Shown here piece after piece: positions 53,752 to 63,332 of a stretch of DNA of 64,000 nucleotides. Source of the DNA: Chloroflexi bacterium OHK40 (GTDB lineage Bacteria > Chloroflexota > Chloroflexia > Chloroflexales > Chloroflexaceae); contig SFCB01000160.1 of the NCBI GenBank assembly GCA_004367505.1, positions 25,056-89,055 on the forward strand, read 5' to 3'. The position numbers were made by a program, and so were the translations under genes. Within the stretch, counting starts at the first letter, position 1, and each line of letters opens with the position of its first letter. Below the pieces are notes generated by a model. That model searched no databases, was not told the origin of the DNA, and saw only the letters and a list, made by a program, of their open reading frames with translations.

Positions 53752-54891
53752 CTACGGCGAGCGCCCGAAGGCCCAGGTCTGCCCGTTTGGCCCGAAGAGA
53801 TAGACGGTGTTGGTGCCAGACATGTAGATGGCCGCACCAGTGAGCTCAATACCGTTGGTGTAGTACGGCTGGACCACACCACTATCACCACGCTCGGGCG
53901 CCACGGCCCAGCCCAGCGCCTCGCGTATCTCTGGTTGCTCACGCCAGACCTTGCCGAAGCCGCGCTTGGGCTCCAGGAGTCCCGGCGGCAGGGTCAGGTC
54001 AGCGGTTTCCGGCTGCCCCTCTGTCCAGCGATCGGCGAAGCTCTTCCACACCACGGGAAGGGGCGACGTCCGAATAGTGTAAACGCGGCTGCCGAAATTC
54101 TGGCCTGCCCAGACCATCACACCCCGCTCGAAGTACTGTTCGGCCAGGGGCGCGTTACGCTGGGCAACCACTGGGCAGCCGGCGAGGTACATCGCCAACC
54201 CATAGGTCTGCCAGGCGTAATCACCAAAGACTGGATCCAGCCCAACGGCACAGGTAGCCGAGGGGATTCGCAGCCTCTCCTCGCGGCCGAGGAGCCCGAG
54301 CAGCACGGGCGCGCCGGGCAGTTCGGTGTGGCGCTCTATGCGCCGCCGCTCAAAGTACTGGACCTCGCCAGTCCACGGGCCCATCGTCATGGTGAACGGC
54401 TCGCTGATGGGGTAGCCCAGGCGTGGGAAGCCACCGCTGCGCTCCCAGACCTGGAGATAGGGCGGGCAGAGGCTGTGGCGGGTCTGCGGGAAATAGCGGC
54501 ACCCGGGGGCTGCCGGGCCATCGAGGCCGACTGGTTGGGACAGCAGGGAGTAAGACAGGAACGCGCGCAACTGTTCGGCGCCAAGACGGCCGGCAAGAAT
54601 GCCCAACCCCTCGCTCCGGTGATCCTCGAGCCGATCGCGCTCGAACCACTGGACAGGGCCGGAGAAGACGATCTGGCCCTGCTCGTCGCGGACATCCTCT
54701 ATCTGCACGGGGCCGATAGGAAAGCCTAAGATCGGCAGACCGCCGTTGCGCTCCCAGTAGGCGCGGAAGGCGCCCTCGATGCAGTAGCCTGTCTCAGGGA
54801 AGCATCGAAGGGTCGTCTGCGCGTCAGCCGGCATAGACGGTAGGAGCAGCAAGACGAGCACGATGGTAAAGAAGCCTGGCTTGCGGATCAT
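53752..54891 (-). CDS. Secreted protein of a two-member paralogous family (copy A)
   Basis: The 379-aa protein has a signal peptide (FFTIVLVLLLLPSMPADA, cut near residue 24). Its mature part starts with a repeat of the form CFxETGxCIxGxxRxYWERNGGLPxxGxPI and then VQWFERDRLE. A second, weaker repeat reads LQVWERSGGFPRLGYPISEP followed by VQYFERRRIERH. The C-terminus has RGFGKVWREQPEIREALGW and WAFGRSP. The other paralogue lies at 60.2-61.3 kb. The repeats recall LGFP-type cell-wall repeats, but the match is loose. It is probably a surface or periplasmic protein of unknown function. Confidence 0.82.
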   Translation of the reverse strand: MIRKPGFFTIVLVLLLLPSMPADAQTTLRCFPETGYCIEGAFRAYWERNGGLPILGFPIGPVQIEDVRDEQGQIVFSGPVQWFERDRLEDHRSEGLGILAGRLGAEQLRAFLSYSLLSQPVGLDGPAAPGCRYFPQTRHSLCPPYLQVWERSGGFPRLGYPISEPFTMTMGPWTGEVQYFERRRIERHTELPGAPVLLGLLGREERLRIPSATCAVGLDPVFGDYAWQTYGLAMYLAGCPVVAQRNAPLAEQYFERGVMVWAGQNFGSRVYTIRTSPLPVVWKSFADRWTEGQPETADLTLPPGLLEPKRGFGKVWREQPEIREALGWAVAPERGDSGVVQPYYTNGIELTGAAIYMSGTNTVYLFGPNGQTWAFGRSP

Positions 54892-54943
54892 AGTCCACCT
54901 CCCCGTATCACCGCCTTCAGCCTACCACATCGCAGCCACACGG

Positions 54944-55258
54944 CTATGAGAGCGCCCTAACACTGGCATCACCGGACACTGCGGACCGGCTAAGAGAGCT
55001 GTGCCGCTGGATAGTCGCCGCCTGGCTGCGGAGCGGGTCAGCTTTCAGGAGCTCCTCGACGTCTCCCGGCAGGGGTAAGCGATGGAACTGCTCCGCGAGG
55101 GTCAGCAAGCGATCGGCGAGATCGCCTATACGCTCGGGAATAGCGAGCAGAGTGAGGGCACCGTATCCTTCACCATGCGTTCGATGATACGATGCCCTCG
55201 CACTCAGTAGAGGAAGAAACCCATCCTTCGTTTCCGGATCACGCCGATGGCTCAACAC
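54944..55258 (-). CDS. Possible small hypothetical protein
   Basis: A 104-codon frame fills an otherwise empty 347-base gap. Its middle, LLAIPERIGDLADRLLTLAE and then QFHRLPLPGDVEELLKADP, looks like amphipathic helices. The ends are Ser/Arg-rich and unconvincing, the start is weak, and it overlaps the hsp20 stop codon. It may be a degraded gene or chance. I know of no family match. Confidence 0.25.
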   Translation of the reverse strand: MLSHRRDPETKDGFLPLLSARASYHRTHGEGYGALTLLAIPERIGDLADRLLTLAEQFHRLPLPGDVEELLKADPLRSQAATIQRHSSLSRSAVSGDASVRALS

Positions 55259-55628
55259 GGATGAGCCGGCGCCGACCGACGGCAGCCTTGGGCGCCTCGA
55301 TCTTCAAGATCCCGTTCGCCAGGGTGGCACGCACCTGGTCGGTATCGATCTCCACCGGAAACTCGAAGAGCCGCGACATCGGCTCAAGCGGTTGCTCGCG
55401 CTGGATGTATCGCCGGTCGCTCTGAGCCTGATCCTGCTGCGGCTTCGTCGCGACCGTCAGGCTCTTGCTGGTAGCGTCGATGAGGATCTCCTCCGGCCTT
55501 CGTCCGGCAAGTGGAATCTCGATCACGTACCCATCACCGTCCAGCGTCTCGTAGATATCGGCTGTCAGGCGTGGCGAAGGCAACGCCGGCCGCATCTTTC
55601 CGAGACCCCAATGCTGGAACTGCACCAT
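55239..55628 (-). CDS. Hsp20/alpha-crystallin small heat-shock protein
   Basis: The 129-aa protein is mainly an alpha-crystallin domain: TADIYETLDGDGYVIEIPL at the start, REQPLEPMSRLFEFPVEIDT, and the A-x-x-x-N-G-I-L signature in ATLANGILKIEAP. A short C-terminal IRV-type tail (RRLIRVEPSA) follows. It is an ATP-independent holdase. It lies in a stress-gene neighbourhood that also contains GroEL/GroES. ATG 55628 is chosen since MVQFQHWGLGKM is the conserved opening. Confidence 0.93.
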   Translation of the reverse strand: MVQFQHWGLGKMRPALPSPRLTADIYETLDGDGYVIEIPLAGRRPEEILIDATSKSLTVATKPQQDQAQSDRRYIQREQPLEPMSRLFEFPVEIDTDQVRATLANGILKIEAPKAAVGRRRLIRVEPSA

Positions 55629-55721
55629 ATGATGCCTCCCTTCATTACCTTGTCTCCAGGCAGCGAAACGCACATCCACGCCTCCACCACGATGGAGAAG
55701 GACTCCGGCAGGCGCGGAGGA

Positions 55722-56390
55722 TCAGACCATAGGCGCCGTAAATGGCACCCGCGCTTGCGCCAGTAGGTCGCGCACCGCTTCGTCCGTCGTCTGCGAGAAG
55801 TCCGCGTACCAGAGGCCAACGGCGTAGAACGGCTCCGGCGTAATGGCGCAGACGATGTCGTCCGCCTCTTCGCGCAGCGCTGCGCAGGACTCGGGCGCGG
55901 CAACTGGCACCGCGACCACGATGCGATCGGGCCGCTGCTGGCGCAGGGCTTTGATGGCGGCGCTCATGGTCGCGCCGGTTGCCAGACCATCATCCACGAG
56001 GATCACCGTCCGTCCATGCACCTCCGGACGCGGACGATCACCACGGTAGAGGCGCTCGCGCCGTGCCAGTTCCTGCTGCTCCCTGGCGGTAACAGCCGCG
56101 ACCACGTGAGCGGGGAGGTTCAAATGGCGCACGAGCTCGTCGTTGAGCACGCCCACCCCCCCGCTCGCGATGGCGCCCATCGCCAACTCCTCGTGGCCCG
56201 GCACGCCCAGCTTGCGCACCAGAAAAACGTCCAGCGGCGCATCGAGTGCGCGTGCCACTTCAAAGGCAACCGGTACTCCGCCACGCGGCAGCGCTAGCAC
56301 CAACACGTCCGAGCGGTTGGCGTAGGCGGAAAGCAGCGCCGCGAGCCGCCTGCCAGCATCGCGGCGATCGCGAAACCGGAATTGCTGCAT
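55722..56390 (-). CDS. Phosphoribosyltransferase-domain protein
   Basis: The 222-aa protein has the PRPP loop VILVDDGLATGATMSAAIKA and VLALPRGGVPVAFEVARALD. The opening FRDRRDAGRRLAALLSAYA is typical of stand-alone PRTase-like proteins often found with stress genes. It may act on a nucleobase, or on another phosphorylated ligand; no substrate is clear. It lies between hsp20 and a small SFPASDPP protein. Confidence 0.9.
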   Translation of the reverse strand: MQQFRFRDRRDAGRRLAALLSAYANRSDVLVLALPRGGVPVAFEVARALDAPLDVFLVRKLGVPGHEELAMGAIASGGVGVLNDELVRHLNLPAHVVAAVTAREQQELARRERLYRGDRPRPEVHGRTVILVDDGLATGATMSAAIKALRQQRPDRIVVAVPVAAPESCAALREEADDIVCAITPEPFYAVGLWYADFSQTTDEAVRDLLAQARVPFTAPMV

Positions 56391-56575
56391 GGCCGCCCTC
56401 CTCCCGCTGGCGACCAGCGCAGACCTGCGTCGCCAGTTCAGGGTATCGATCGCGCCAGCGGCCAGGAACGGCTCCAGCGCCCGTGATCAGCGGAGTGGAG
56501 CCATGGCGAGGGTGATCTGGCCGGGGCGACCGGGCTGCACTCATTGCGAATCGGTGTGGCGACGCCGCATTGGTA

Positions 56576-56806
56576 TCACTCACCAGAGCCCGACGCGGAG
56601 CGAGCCGTGGACGGTTCTGGCGCCACGGCGCCGCGCCCTTGCGGAGAGTGCGCCGACCACCCGGTTGGCATCCAGCAGGGCGGATCGCTGGCTGGAAAGC
56701 TCTCGATTAGCGCCTCGTCGACCAAGGCGTCAAGGGCGTCCGCCGGTTCGGCAGCGTCTGGATCGATCACCGGTTGCCACGTCGTTACACCATAGGACAT
56801 CAGCAT
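56576..56806 (-). CDS. Small SFPASDPP-motif protein
   Basis: The 76-aa protein has LDALVDEALIESFPASDPPCW, read as a short acidic helix followed by SFPASDPP, a motif seen in many small bacterial proteins of unknown function. The C-terminal 25 residues are low complexity. It lies with hsp20 and phosphoribosyltransferase genes, where such proteins are often met. AGGAGG-like bases precede the ATG. Confidence 0.65.
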   Translation of the reverse strand: MLMSYGVTTWQPVIDPDAAEPADALDALVDEALIESFPASDPPCWMPTGWSAHSPQGRGAVAPEPSTARSASGSGE

Positions 56807-56840
56807 CGTTCGCTCCCTCCTCTCCGGGTGGCATCGTCCT

Positions 56841-57065
56841 CTAGCGCCACAGGCGGGCGAGGAGATTGGCGATGAGTGTCAGGAGCAGGCTCACCAGCAG
56901 CATCGTGCCGAGCGGGATGAAGATGGTCACATTATCGCGCTCGATCAGTAGATCGCCGGGCAAGCGCCCGAGCCAGGGGAGGCGACCGAGCGCCAGCAAG
57001 GCGACCCCGATCACGATCAGCACAACCCCCGCTCCGATAAGCCAGCGCCCGATATCAGACATCAT
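56841..57065 (-). CDS. DUF2905 family small membrane protein
   Basis: The 74-aa protein has two membrane spans: GRWLIGAGVVLIVIGVALLAL and IPLGTMLLVSLLLTLIANLL (positions about 6-26 and 49-68). Between them lies LGRLPGDLLIERDNVTIF. This is the whole DUF2905 pattern. Function unknown. Confidence 0.88.
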   Translation of the reverse strand: MMSDIGRWLIGAGVVLIVIGVALLALGRLPWLGRLPGDLLIERDNVTIFIPLGTMLLVSLLLTLIANLLARLWR

Positions 57066-57102
57066 GCTGCGTCCTTACGCACGGGTACAGGGATGGTTCC
57101 AC

Positions 57103-57190
57103 AGGGGGCCAGCCCCACGCTTTCGCGGGGGCAGGCCCCCGCTCCCAACGCGGGAGCGGGGAACGCAGCCCGCCAGGATGCGGTAAACCA
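57103..57190. repeat. Dispersed hairpin repeat, second copy
   Basis: CCCACGCTTTCGCGGGGG and CCCCGCTCCCAACGCGGGAGCG form two adjacent hairpins, followed by CAGCCCGCCAGGATGCGG. The latter part repeats the element near 50.9 kb in the same orientation. It sits between the DUF2905 and groEL genes. Confidence 0.7.
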
Positions 57191-57347
57191 CTCCTCGCCT
57201 ACCCGATCTGTCCGTCCCTGAACTCCACAGCGGCGGGGCATCAATGAGCGGTGGTATCAGCCAGTGAAGCGCCCCGTCCATATAACGATCCGCGATCGTC
57301 GGGGGATGCATCGGGTTGACGCACCCCCCGTGGCGAGCGATCGGCGC

Positions 57348-58985
57348 CTACATGCCATCGTCGGCCATCGACGGCGCCGCACCATTCTTCTTCGGCTCCG
57401 GCGCATCGGCGATCAGCGCCTCCGTCGTCAGGATGACACCAGCGACACTGATCGCGTTCTCCAGGGCCGTGCGCACGACCTTGGCCGGGTCGATGATCCC
57501 GGCGGCGATCAGGTCAACGTACGCACCCGTCATCACATCGTACCCGTAGTTGGGGTTGTGATGCTCACGCTGGGCGGCACGCACGTGCTCGACGACGACC
57601 GGGCCATCTTCGCCAGCGTTGGTGGCAAGCTGGCGGAGGGGCTCCTCAAGCGCGCGCCGCAGCATATTCAGCGCCATGCGCTCCTCATCGAACTGCGCCT
57701 GCACGCCGTCCAGGGCCGGAATGGCGTTCAGCAGCGCGACACCGCCACCGGGCACGATGCCCTCCTCCACTGCCGCGCGGGTTGCATTGAGCGCGTCCTC
57801 GACCCGTGCCTTGCGCTCCTTAAGCGCCGTCTCGGTCGGCGCGCCGACCTTGATCACCGCGACACCGCCAGCGAGTTTGGCAGCCCGCTCCTGGAGCTTC
57901 TCCCGGTCGTAGTCGCTGGTGGTGGTCTCAATCTGCGCGCGGATCTGCGCAATGCGGGCCTGGATGGCCTGCTTGTCGCCCGCGCCCTCGACGATCACAG
58001 TGTTGTCCTTATCGGCCTTCACGCGCCGGGCACGACCCAGGTCTTCCAGCTTCGCGCTCTCCAGCTTGCGGCCGATCTCCTCAGAGATGACCGTACCGCC
58101 GGTGAGGACAGCAATATCCTGTAGCATGGCCTTGCGGCGGTCGCCGAAGCCGGGCGCCTTGACGGCCAGGGCGTTGATCGTGCCGCGCAGCTTGTTGACC
58201 ACCAGCGTCGCCAGGGCCTCGCCGTCCACGTCCTCGGCGATGATCACGAGGTTCTTCTTGCCACTCCCCAGCACCGCCTCGAGAATGGGCAGCAGATCGT
58301 TGACCGCGCTAATCTTCCGATCGGTGATGAGGATGTAGGGGTCATCGATCACAGCCTCCATGCGGCTGGAGTCGGTGGCGAAGTAGGGCGAGATGTAGCC
58401 CCGGTCGAACTGCATGCCTTCGACCAGCTCGTGTTCCAGCGTGAGACCTTTGCCCTCCTCGATCGTCACTACACCGTCACGGCCGATCTTATCCATCACC
58501 ATGGCCAGCAGCTCGCCGACCTCCGCGTCTTGCGCCGAGATCGTCGCAACCTGGCGGATCTCGTCGCGGCCCTTGATCGTGATGGCCTGCTCTTTGATGC
58601 GCGCAACCAGGGCCTGGCCACCCTTGTCCAGGCCGCGCTTGAGCAGCATGGGGTTCGCGCCAGCGGCCACCAGCTTGAGCCCCTCGTGCACGATCGCCTG
58701 CGCCAGGACGGTGGCGGTGGTCGTGCCGTCGCCAGCTACGTCGTTGGTCTTGCTGGCGGCCTGCTTCAGGAGCTGCACGCCCATGTTCTCGAAGGGGTCC
58801 TTGAGCTCGATCTCCTTGGCCACCGTCACGCCATCATGGGTGACGGTAGGCGCCCCCCATTTTTTATCGAGCGCGACATTGCGACCACGCGGCCCGAGCG
58901 TTGTCTTGACGGCCTCGGCCAGAGTGTCGACTCCGTGCTTGAGCGCGGCGCGCGCGTGCGTATCGAAGGCCAGTTGCTTCGCCAT
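57348..58985 (-). CDS. groL: Chaperonin GroEL
   Basis: The 545-aa protein has the complete GroEL order: [40 protein letters not shown] for [23 protein letters not shown], and [20 protein letters not shown]. The tail ends [14 protein letters not shown] and lacks the GGM repeats common at GroEL C-termini. With GroES, encoded four bases upstream, it forms the ATP-driven folding chamber. No second groEL is seen. Confidence 0.98.
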   Translation of the reverse strand: MAKQLAFDTHARAALKHGVDTLAEAVKTTLGPRGRNVALDKKWGAPTVTHDGVTVAKEIELKDPFENMGVQLLKQAASKTNDVAGDGTTTATVLAQAIVHEGLKLVAAGANPMLLKRGLDKGGQALVARIKEQAITIKGRDEIRQVATISAQDAEVGELLAMVMDKIGRDGVVTIEEGKGLTLEHELVEGMQFDRGYISPYFATDSSRMEAVIDDPYILITDRKISAVNDLLPILEAVLGSGKKNLVIIAEDVDGEALATLVVNKLRGTINALAVKAPGFGDRRKAMLQDIAVLTGGTVISEEIGRKLESAKLEDLGRARRVKADKDNTVIVEGAGDKQAIQARIAQIRAQIETTTSDYDREKLQERAAKLAGGVAVIKVGAPTETALKERKARVEDALNATRAAVEEGIVPGGGVALLNAIPALDGVQAQFDEERMALNMLRRALEEPLRQLATNAGEDGPVVVEHVRAAQREHHNPNYGYDVMTGAYVDLIAAGIIDPAKVVRTALENAISVAGVILTTEALIADAPEPKKNGAAPSMADDGM

Positions 58986-58988
58986 TGA

Positions 58989-59285
58989 TCATGCCTCCTC
59001 GATGATACCAAGAATGTCCTTCTCCTGGAGGATCAGGTACTCCTGATCGTCGATTTTGAACTCGGTGCCAGCGTACTTTGCGAAGAGCACCTGCTGCCCA
59101 GCCCGCACGGTCATCGGTACGATCTTCCCATCGTTGGCACGACCGCCCGGGCCCACGGCGATGATCTCGCCCTGCATGGGCCGCTCCTTCGAGGCGGTAT
59201 CGGGCAGGAAGAGGCCGCCCTTCGTCTTCTCTTCTCTGGGCTTGGGTTTAACGACTACCCGATCGCCCAATGGTTGAATGTGCAT
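58989..59285 (-). CDS. groS: Co-chaperonin GroES
   Basis: The 98-aa protein has IQPLGDRVVVKPKPREEKTK, then GGLFLPDTASKERP as the mobile loop that docks on GroEL, and ILQEKDILGIIEE at the end. GAGGAGG precedes the ATG. The operon promoter is probably near 59344-59349 (minus-strand TACAAT), overlapped by CGCTAC-N7-GTAGCG; no CIRCE element was found. Confidence 0.97.
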   Translation of the reverse strand: MHIQPLGDRVVVKPKPREEKTKGGLFLPDTASKERPMQGEIIAVGPGGRANDGKIVPMTVRAGQQVLFAKYAGTEFKIDDQEYLILQEKDILGIIEEA

Positions 59286-59471
59286 CTACCAACCTCCTCT
59301 GATACAACCCTGCCTCGCAACCCAGGCGTGCCACGCTACGGCGATTGTAGCGTCGCCACGTGGCGTCGGCATCTGGCGTCTAGTGAACTGGTCTCCTCGC
59401 CACATGGCGACCGCGAGCCTGGCCGGCTGGCTAGCGGGAGCGATCACGCACGGGGGATGGCCCCATCGCCA

Positions 59472-60011
59472 CTAGGCCACGCCACCAGCCTGCTGGGCCG
59501 GCTGAGGGGTGCTGGCAGCGCGACGCCCCAGCAGGGCCGTCGCCAGAGCGATCAGGATGACCGCCAGGCCGATCCAGAAGGTCTGGGGCTGCGGCAGCGC
59601 GTTGCCGAAGAGCCGATCGAGCGCATATGCGCCCGGACCAGACAGCCCCAGCACCGCCGCGATGGCGATCAGCACGAGGTTATACTCACCGCCGCCGTTG
59701 GTGATCCAGAGCCCCTTCGGCCAGTGGACGAGCGCACTGGCCCCCAGCATGGCCGCCATGATCGCCAGCGGGCCGAGCGGATGGAAGAGCCCGAAGGCGG
59801 TCAACAGGCCACCGCCGAACTCTGCCACGCCAGCGACGATGGCCCAGAAGCGGGCTGGCCGGAGCCCCATCCCGGCGAGCCAGGCGGTTGTTCCCGCGAG
59901 CCCGTGCCCGCCAAACCAACCGAACAGTTTCTGGGCGCCATGGCCAGCCAGCAGCAGGCCAATCGTCACCTGCAGGATGAGCATGCCGAGTTCCATCGTC
60001 ATCGGTATCAC
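59472..60011 (-). CDS. DoxX family membrane protein
   Basis: The 179-aa protein has four membrane spans and DoxX signatures ILQVTIGLLLAGHGAQKLFG, GLRPARFWAIVAGVAEFGGG and NGGGEYNLVLIAIAAVLGL. Members take part in thiol or sulfur redox functions or oxidative stress; the role here is unknown. The long Gln/Ala-rich tail is not conserved. The gap to the next gene (60012-60164) holds nothing clear. Confidence 0.9.
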   Translation of the reverse strand: MIPMTMELGMLILQVTIGLLLAGHGAQKLFGWFGGHGLAGTTAWLAGMGLRPARFWAIVAGVAEFGGGLLTAFGLFHPLGPLAIMAAMLGASALVHWPKGLWITNGGGEYNLVLIAIAAVLGLSGPGAYALDRLFGNALPQPQTFWIGLAVILIALATALLGRRAASTPQPAQQAGGVA

Positions 60012-60164
60012 CTCCCTGAGGTCCGAATGGCTGGTACGGCATGCTCTATGGCAGACAAATGTTAGCCTGATGTCAGCGAAACGCTAGCGTTGTGTTAGAA
60101 CATGCGCAAGGGCACGGCGCGCGCTGGCGCGGCCATGCCCTTGCCCATACCCTTGCCCCGCCCG

Positions 60165-61307
60165 TTACGGTAGATACTGCACCTCACCGGGATTCGCGGG
60201 GTTGCCGAAGGCCCAGGTGACGTTCGCCCCACGGAGATGCACCAGCAGGATGCCGCTATCGAACAGCTGCACGTCCGCCCGCTCTGGCCGTGCCCGGTCC
60301 TCACGAGCCCAGCCGATGCGCTCGCGCAGATCGGCGTCCTCGCTCCAGACCTTGCCGAAACCACGCCAGGGCGGGAAGAGATCCGGTTGTGGCGGTGTAC
60401 CACCAGGGGTATCGGGGTCCTGCCCGGCGACCCAGGGATCGTCGTAGGTTTTGAAGCTCAGCCCGGTTCCGGGAGCGATTACGGCGAAGATGCGTGGCCC
60501 GAGCACCAGCATCGGCGGGCCTTCCGCCCGGCCGTACCAAATCATGTGGCCGCGCTCCATTGCCTGGATCGCGGCGGGGACGTCGATGCTGGGTACCAGG
60601 GTCGGGCAGCCGAGCGGGCGCCCAAGTTGGACGCGGGTGTAAGCGGCGCGCAACGCGGGCGTCAGCTGCTGGGCGCAATCGGGAAGCGCAGCCGGCACGC
60701 CCTCGCGCATCAGCACCTCACGCCCCAGGAGGCCGAGCAGCAGGTTGTAGGGTGGGGCATTCTCGGGGTGCAGCTCCATGCGGCGGCGCTCGAAGTACTG
60801 CACCTGGTACACCCGGCCCTCTATCAGCTCATCACGCACGCGGGTGAGCGGAAAGCCAAAGCGCTCCAGGCCGCCGTTGCGCTCCCAGTAGCTCAGGAAC
60901 GGCTCGCAGAGATTGAACTGGGTCTCGCGGAAGAAGCGGCAGCCAGGCTGCACGGCGTTGTCACCGGGAAGTTGCTGCCAGTCGATGCCGTTCAGCTCCA
61001 GCAGGCGGGCGCCGAGGCGCCCGGCGGTGATGGTGCCATCAGCCTGGATCTCCAGCCGATCGCGCTCGAACCATTGCACCTGGATGGTGCGGCCCTCGAC
61101 CGTCTCAGTCCGCTGGGATGAAATGGGGTAGCCAAAGACGGGGAGGCCGCCGTTGCGCTCCCAGTACAGGCGAATCGAACCACTGATACAGAAGCCAGTC
61201 TCGGCAAAGCAGCGCTGGCTCGTCTGAGCGGCCGCCGCGCCAGGCGCGCTGAGCAGTACGGCGAGCAGCCCGATCAGGGCAAACATAAGGTGTCGTGCGG
61301 TCAGCAT
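60165..61307 (-). CDS. Secreted protein of a two-member paralogous family (copy B)
   Basis: The 380-aa paralogue of the 53.8-kb gene has a signal peptide (MFALIGLLAVLLSAPGAAAA), then SQRCFAETGFCISGSIRLYW and ERNGGLPVFGYPIS, and VQWFERDRLE. A second repeat is cleaner than in copy A: LSYWERNGGLERFGFPL and VQYFERRRMELHP. PPWRGFGKVWSEDADLRERI and WAFGNPANPGE match the C-terminus of copy A. ATG 61307 follows GAGGAG and begins the hydrophobic signal; starts to 61547 are non-conserved. Function unknown. Confidence 0.82.
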   Translation of the reverse strand: MLTARHLMFALIGLLAVLLSAPGAAAAQTSQRCFAETGFCISGSIRLYWERNGGLPVFGYPISSQRTETVEGRTIQVQWFERDRLEIQADGTITAGRLGARLLELNGIDWQQLPGDNAVQPGCRFFRETQFNLCEPFLSYWERNGGLERFGFPLTRVRDELIEGRVYQVQYFERRRMELHPENAPPYNLLLGLLGREVLMREGVPAALPDCAQQLTPALRAAYTRVQLGRPLGCPTLVPSIDVPAAIQAMERGHMIWYGRAEGPPMLVLGPRIFAVIAPGTGLSFKTYDDPWVAGQDPDTPGGTPPQPDLFPPWRGFGKVWSEDADLRERIGWAREDRARPERADVQLFDSGILLVHLRGANVTWAFGNPANPGEVQYLP

Positions 61308-61574
61308 GGGATAGATGCTCCTCATGAACAGGCGGCATAGCAGAGGAAGGGTAATAGCGGCCATTAGCTCACCGCACAACCGCACCCATCCGAGGCATTG
61401 TGATGCCGTGGAGCGGTGAGGTGCTAGGGGCCGATCCAGTGCGGTGGCGTTAGGCCGATCCGGATACGCAGGGTATCCAGACGTTCTCTGGGAAGCCAAG
61501 CCCTCCCACACCCTCCCGGTGGAGGCAGGCGGGCTTTCGGCGCACACCAGCCCTGCCTGGCGTGCGCCGGGGGT

Positions 61575-63152
61575 TTACGGGTGTGGCAGGTAGGTCAGAC
61601 GCACGCCACGCCAGATCGGCTCGAAGCGTACGGTCGGCGGGTCGCTCGGGTCGGAAGGGGTCGTGTCATAATAGCAATCGGCGTCCACTGCCACGTCGTA
61701 GGCGATGCGCGGATTGCCGCCCTGATCGAGCGCCAACACCGGCGCAAGGCCGCTCCACAGGTCGTTGCGGCAATGGGGTGGGATGGCCTGGGGATGCTCG
61801 GCACGCAGCCGGGCCTCGTCCTCAACCGTCTGGCGCCGCCAGGACGCGCCATCGCTGGCGCAGGCCGTTTCGCACCAGGCGTAGCCGAGATCGCCATTAG
61901 TATCGATCCACGCAAGCCGGGGCCGCCCCTGCCCATCGACCTCCACATCGGCACCCTGGCCCGCACCCTTGACGCCGAGCACCCGGCTAAAGTTCCAGGT
62001 GCCGCCCACGGCCAGACAATCGGCCGCCGCGCACGAGATGTAGAGCAACTGGTTGATGAACTCTTCCGGGGTGATGCTATCGCCCAGGAAGAGGGCCACG
62101 TGTGGCCGCCCATCGCCATCGAAGGCGAGATCCCAACTCGGCTGCGGGACAGCCCCGCCGCCGGTGGGTAGCAGGTAGCGGCGGCGCCAGCTGGCCGTCT
62201 CGTCGCAGTTTGTATCGCAGCCGTAGTAATACAGGCCGTAGGGCGCATCGCTGCCATCGGCATGAAGGGCGTGGACCTGGGCGATGAAGCGGGGCCGGCC
62301 GTCCGGGGTAAAGCGCAGAGCGTGGTAGTTCATCTTCTCATAGTCGAAGCTCCAGCCTCCCTGGTAGATCAGCGAGAGAGGAGTGGTGCTCCAGCTAGCG
62401 GCCTCCGTGCAGCGCTCCTCGCACGAGGCGTAGTAGGCGCCGTAGCGATCGGGCTCGGCATACTGGTAGTTCCGGTCGTTGTAGAGGAAGGCCGGGCGGC
62501 CCTGTGGATCAAGGGCGAAGCTGCGCTGTGGCTGATCCTGGTCGGAGACGCTCGTGGCGTTATAGCTCGTGACAACCGGGGCAATCGTCCAGGCGGCCGC
62601 GCTGGCGCAGTACTGGTCGCAAGCGGCGTAGCTATAGAGCTGCCCGCCTTGCTCGGGCTCATCGCTGACAATCAGCAGCCGGGGCTGAGCTTGCGCGGTC
62701 AACGCCAGTTGCACCTCGCGGACACGCTCACCGAGCGCCACCGACTGCCAGGAGGCGGCGCTTCCGCACCCGGCTGGCCCGACCGTGCAGTAGGTGTAAA
62801 CGGCTCGAGGGTTTTCGGCCGTGGGCAGGAAGTGGGCGTAGGCGGCGTGCATCCCGCCGGCGCTATCGAGAGCCAGGGCGGCGCTGGCATGTTTGATCGT
62901 CGGCTCCAGAAAGCGTGCAGCGCGCTGATCGGGTACGGGGGTGGGTGTCACGGGGGCATCGGGGTCGCCCGCACCCTGGCCACCACGTATCAGTGGCAGG
63001 TATACGCTGGGAGGGCCAGGCTGCTGGGCCAGCGGCGCGGCCAGTGTCAGGGAACTGGCAACCAGGGTGAGGCAGGCACTGACGGTGAGCAGCACCCGGC
63101 GTAGCGCGGCACGGCGGGCGTGAGGCAAGCGATCGTGTGCGGGGACTGTCAT
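61575..63152 (-). CDS. Secreted protein with six Y-x2-C...C...W repeats, propeller-like
   Basis: The 525-aa protein has a signal peptide (VLLTVSACLTLVASSLTLAA) followed by PSVYLPLIRGGQG and a Pro/Thr linker. Six units then recur about every 60-80 residues, each with a Tyr/Tyr-Cys-x(3-6)-Cys-x(4-6)-Trp core. They read YTYCTVGPAGCGSAASW, YSYAACDQYCASAAAW, YYASCEERCTEAASW, YYYGCDTNCDETASW, YISCAAADCLAVGGTW and YAWCETACASDGASW. Each is followed by a strand like LALDSAGGMHAAY or FTPDGRPRFIAQ. Six repeats of this length suggest a disulfide-stabilised six-bladed beta-propeller. Function unknown; location outside the membrane is likely. Confidence 0.78.
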   Translation of the reverse strand: MTVPAHDRLPHARRAALRRVLLTVSACLTLVASSLTLAAPLAQQPGPPSVYLPLIRGGQGAGDPDAPVTPTPVPDQRAARFLEPTIKHASAALALDSAGGMHAAYAHFLPTAENPRAVYTYCTVGPAGCGSAASWQSVALGERVREVQLALTAQAQPRLLIVSDEPEQGGQLYSYAACDQYCASAAAWTIAPVVTSYNATSVSDQDQPQRSFALDPQGRPAFLYNDRNYQYAEPDRYGAYYASCEERCTEAASWSTTPLSLIYQGGWSFDYEKMNYHALRFTPDGRPRFIAQVHALHADGSDAPYGLYYYGCDTNCDETASWRRRYLLPTGGGAVPQPSWDLAFDGDGRPHVALFLGDSITPEEFINQLLYISCAAADCLAVGGTWNFSRVLGVKGAGQGADVEVDGQGRPRLAWIDTNGDLGYAWCETACASDGASWRRQTVEDEARLRAEHPQAIPPHCRNDLWSGLAPVLALDQGGNPRIAYDVAVDADCYYDTTPSDPSDPPTVRFEPIWRGVRLTYLPHP

Positions 63153-63332
63153 GGGAAGCGCGTGTTCCTTCAGATGCGGAGCAGCGCGGCCACAGCGACC
63201 GCGCGACCCGATCAAACCACGGATCACGGCGCCAGTGAAGCGGCAGGGCGGTACAGCGGGCGGTACAGGTGTGGCGGTACCGCCGCCTGTGGCGCGCTTC
63301 CCATCGCGGCAACAACCCGGTTGGCGGCAGAA

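Noticed and set aside
59286..59471. CIRCE (HrcA) element upstream of groES-groEL
   Set aside because: No TTAGCACTC-N9-GAGTGCTAA or close variant; only a different 6+7+6 inverted repeat near the probable -10 box.
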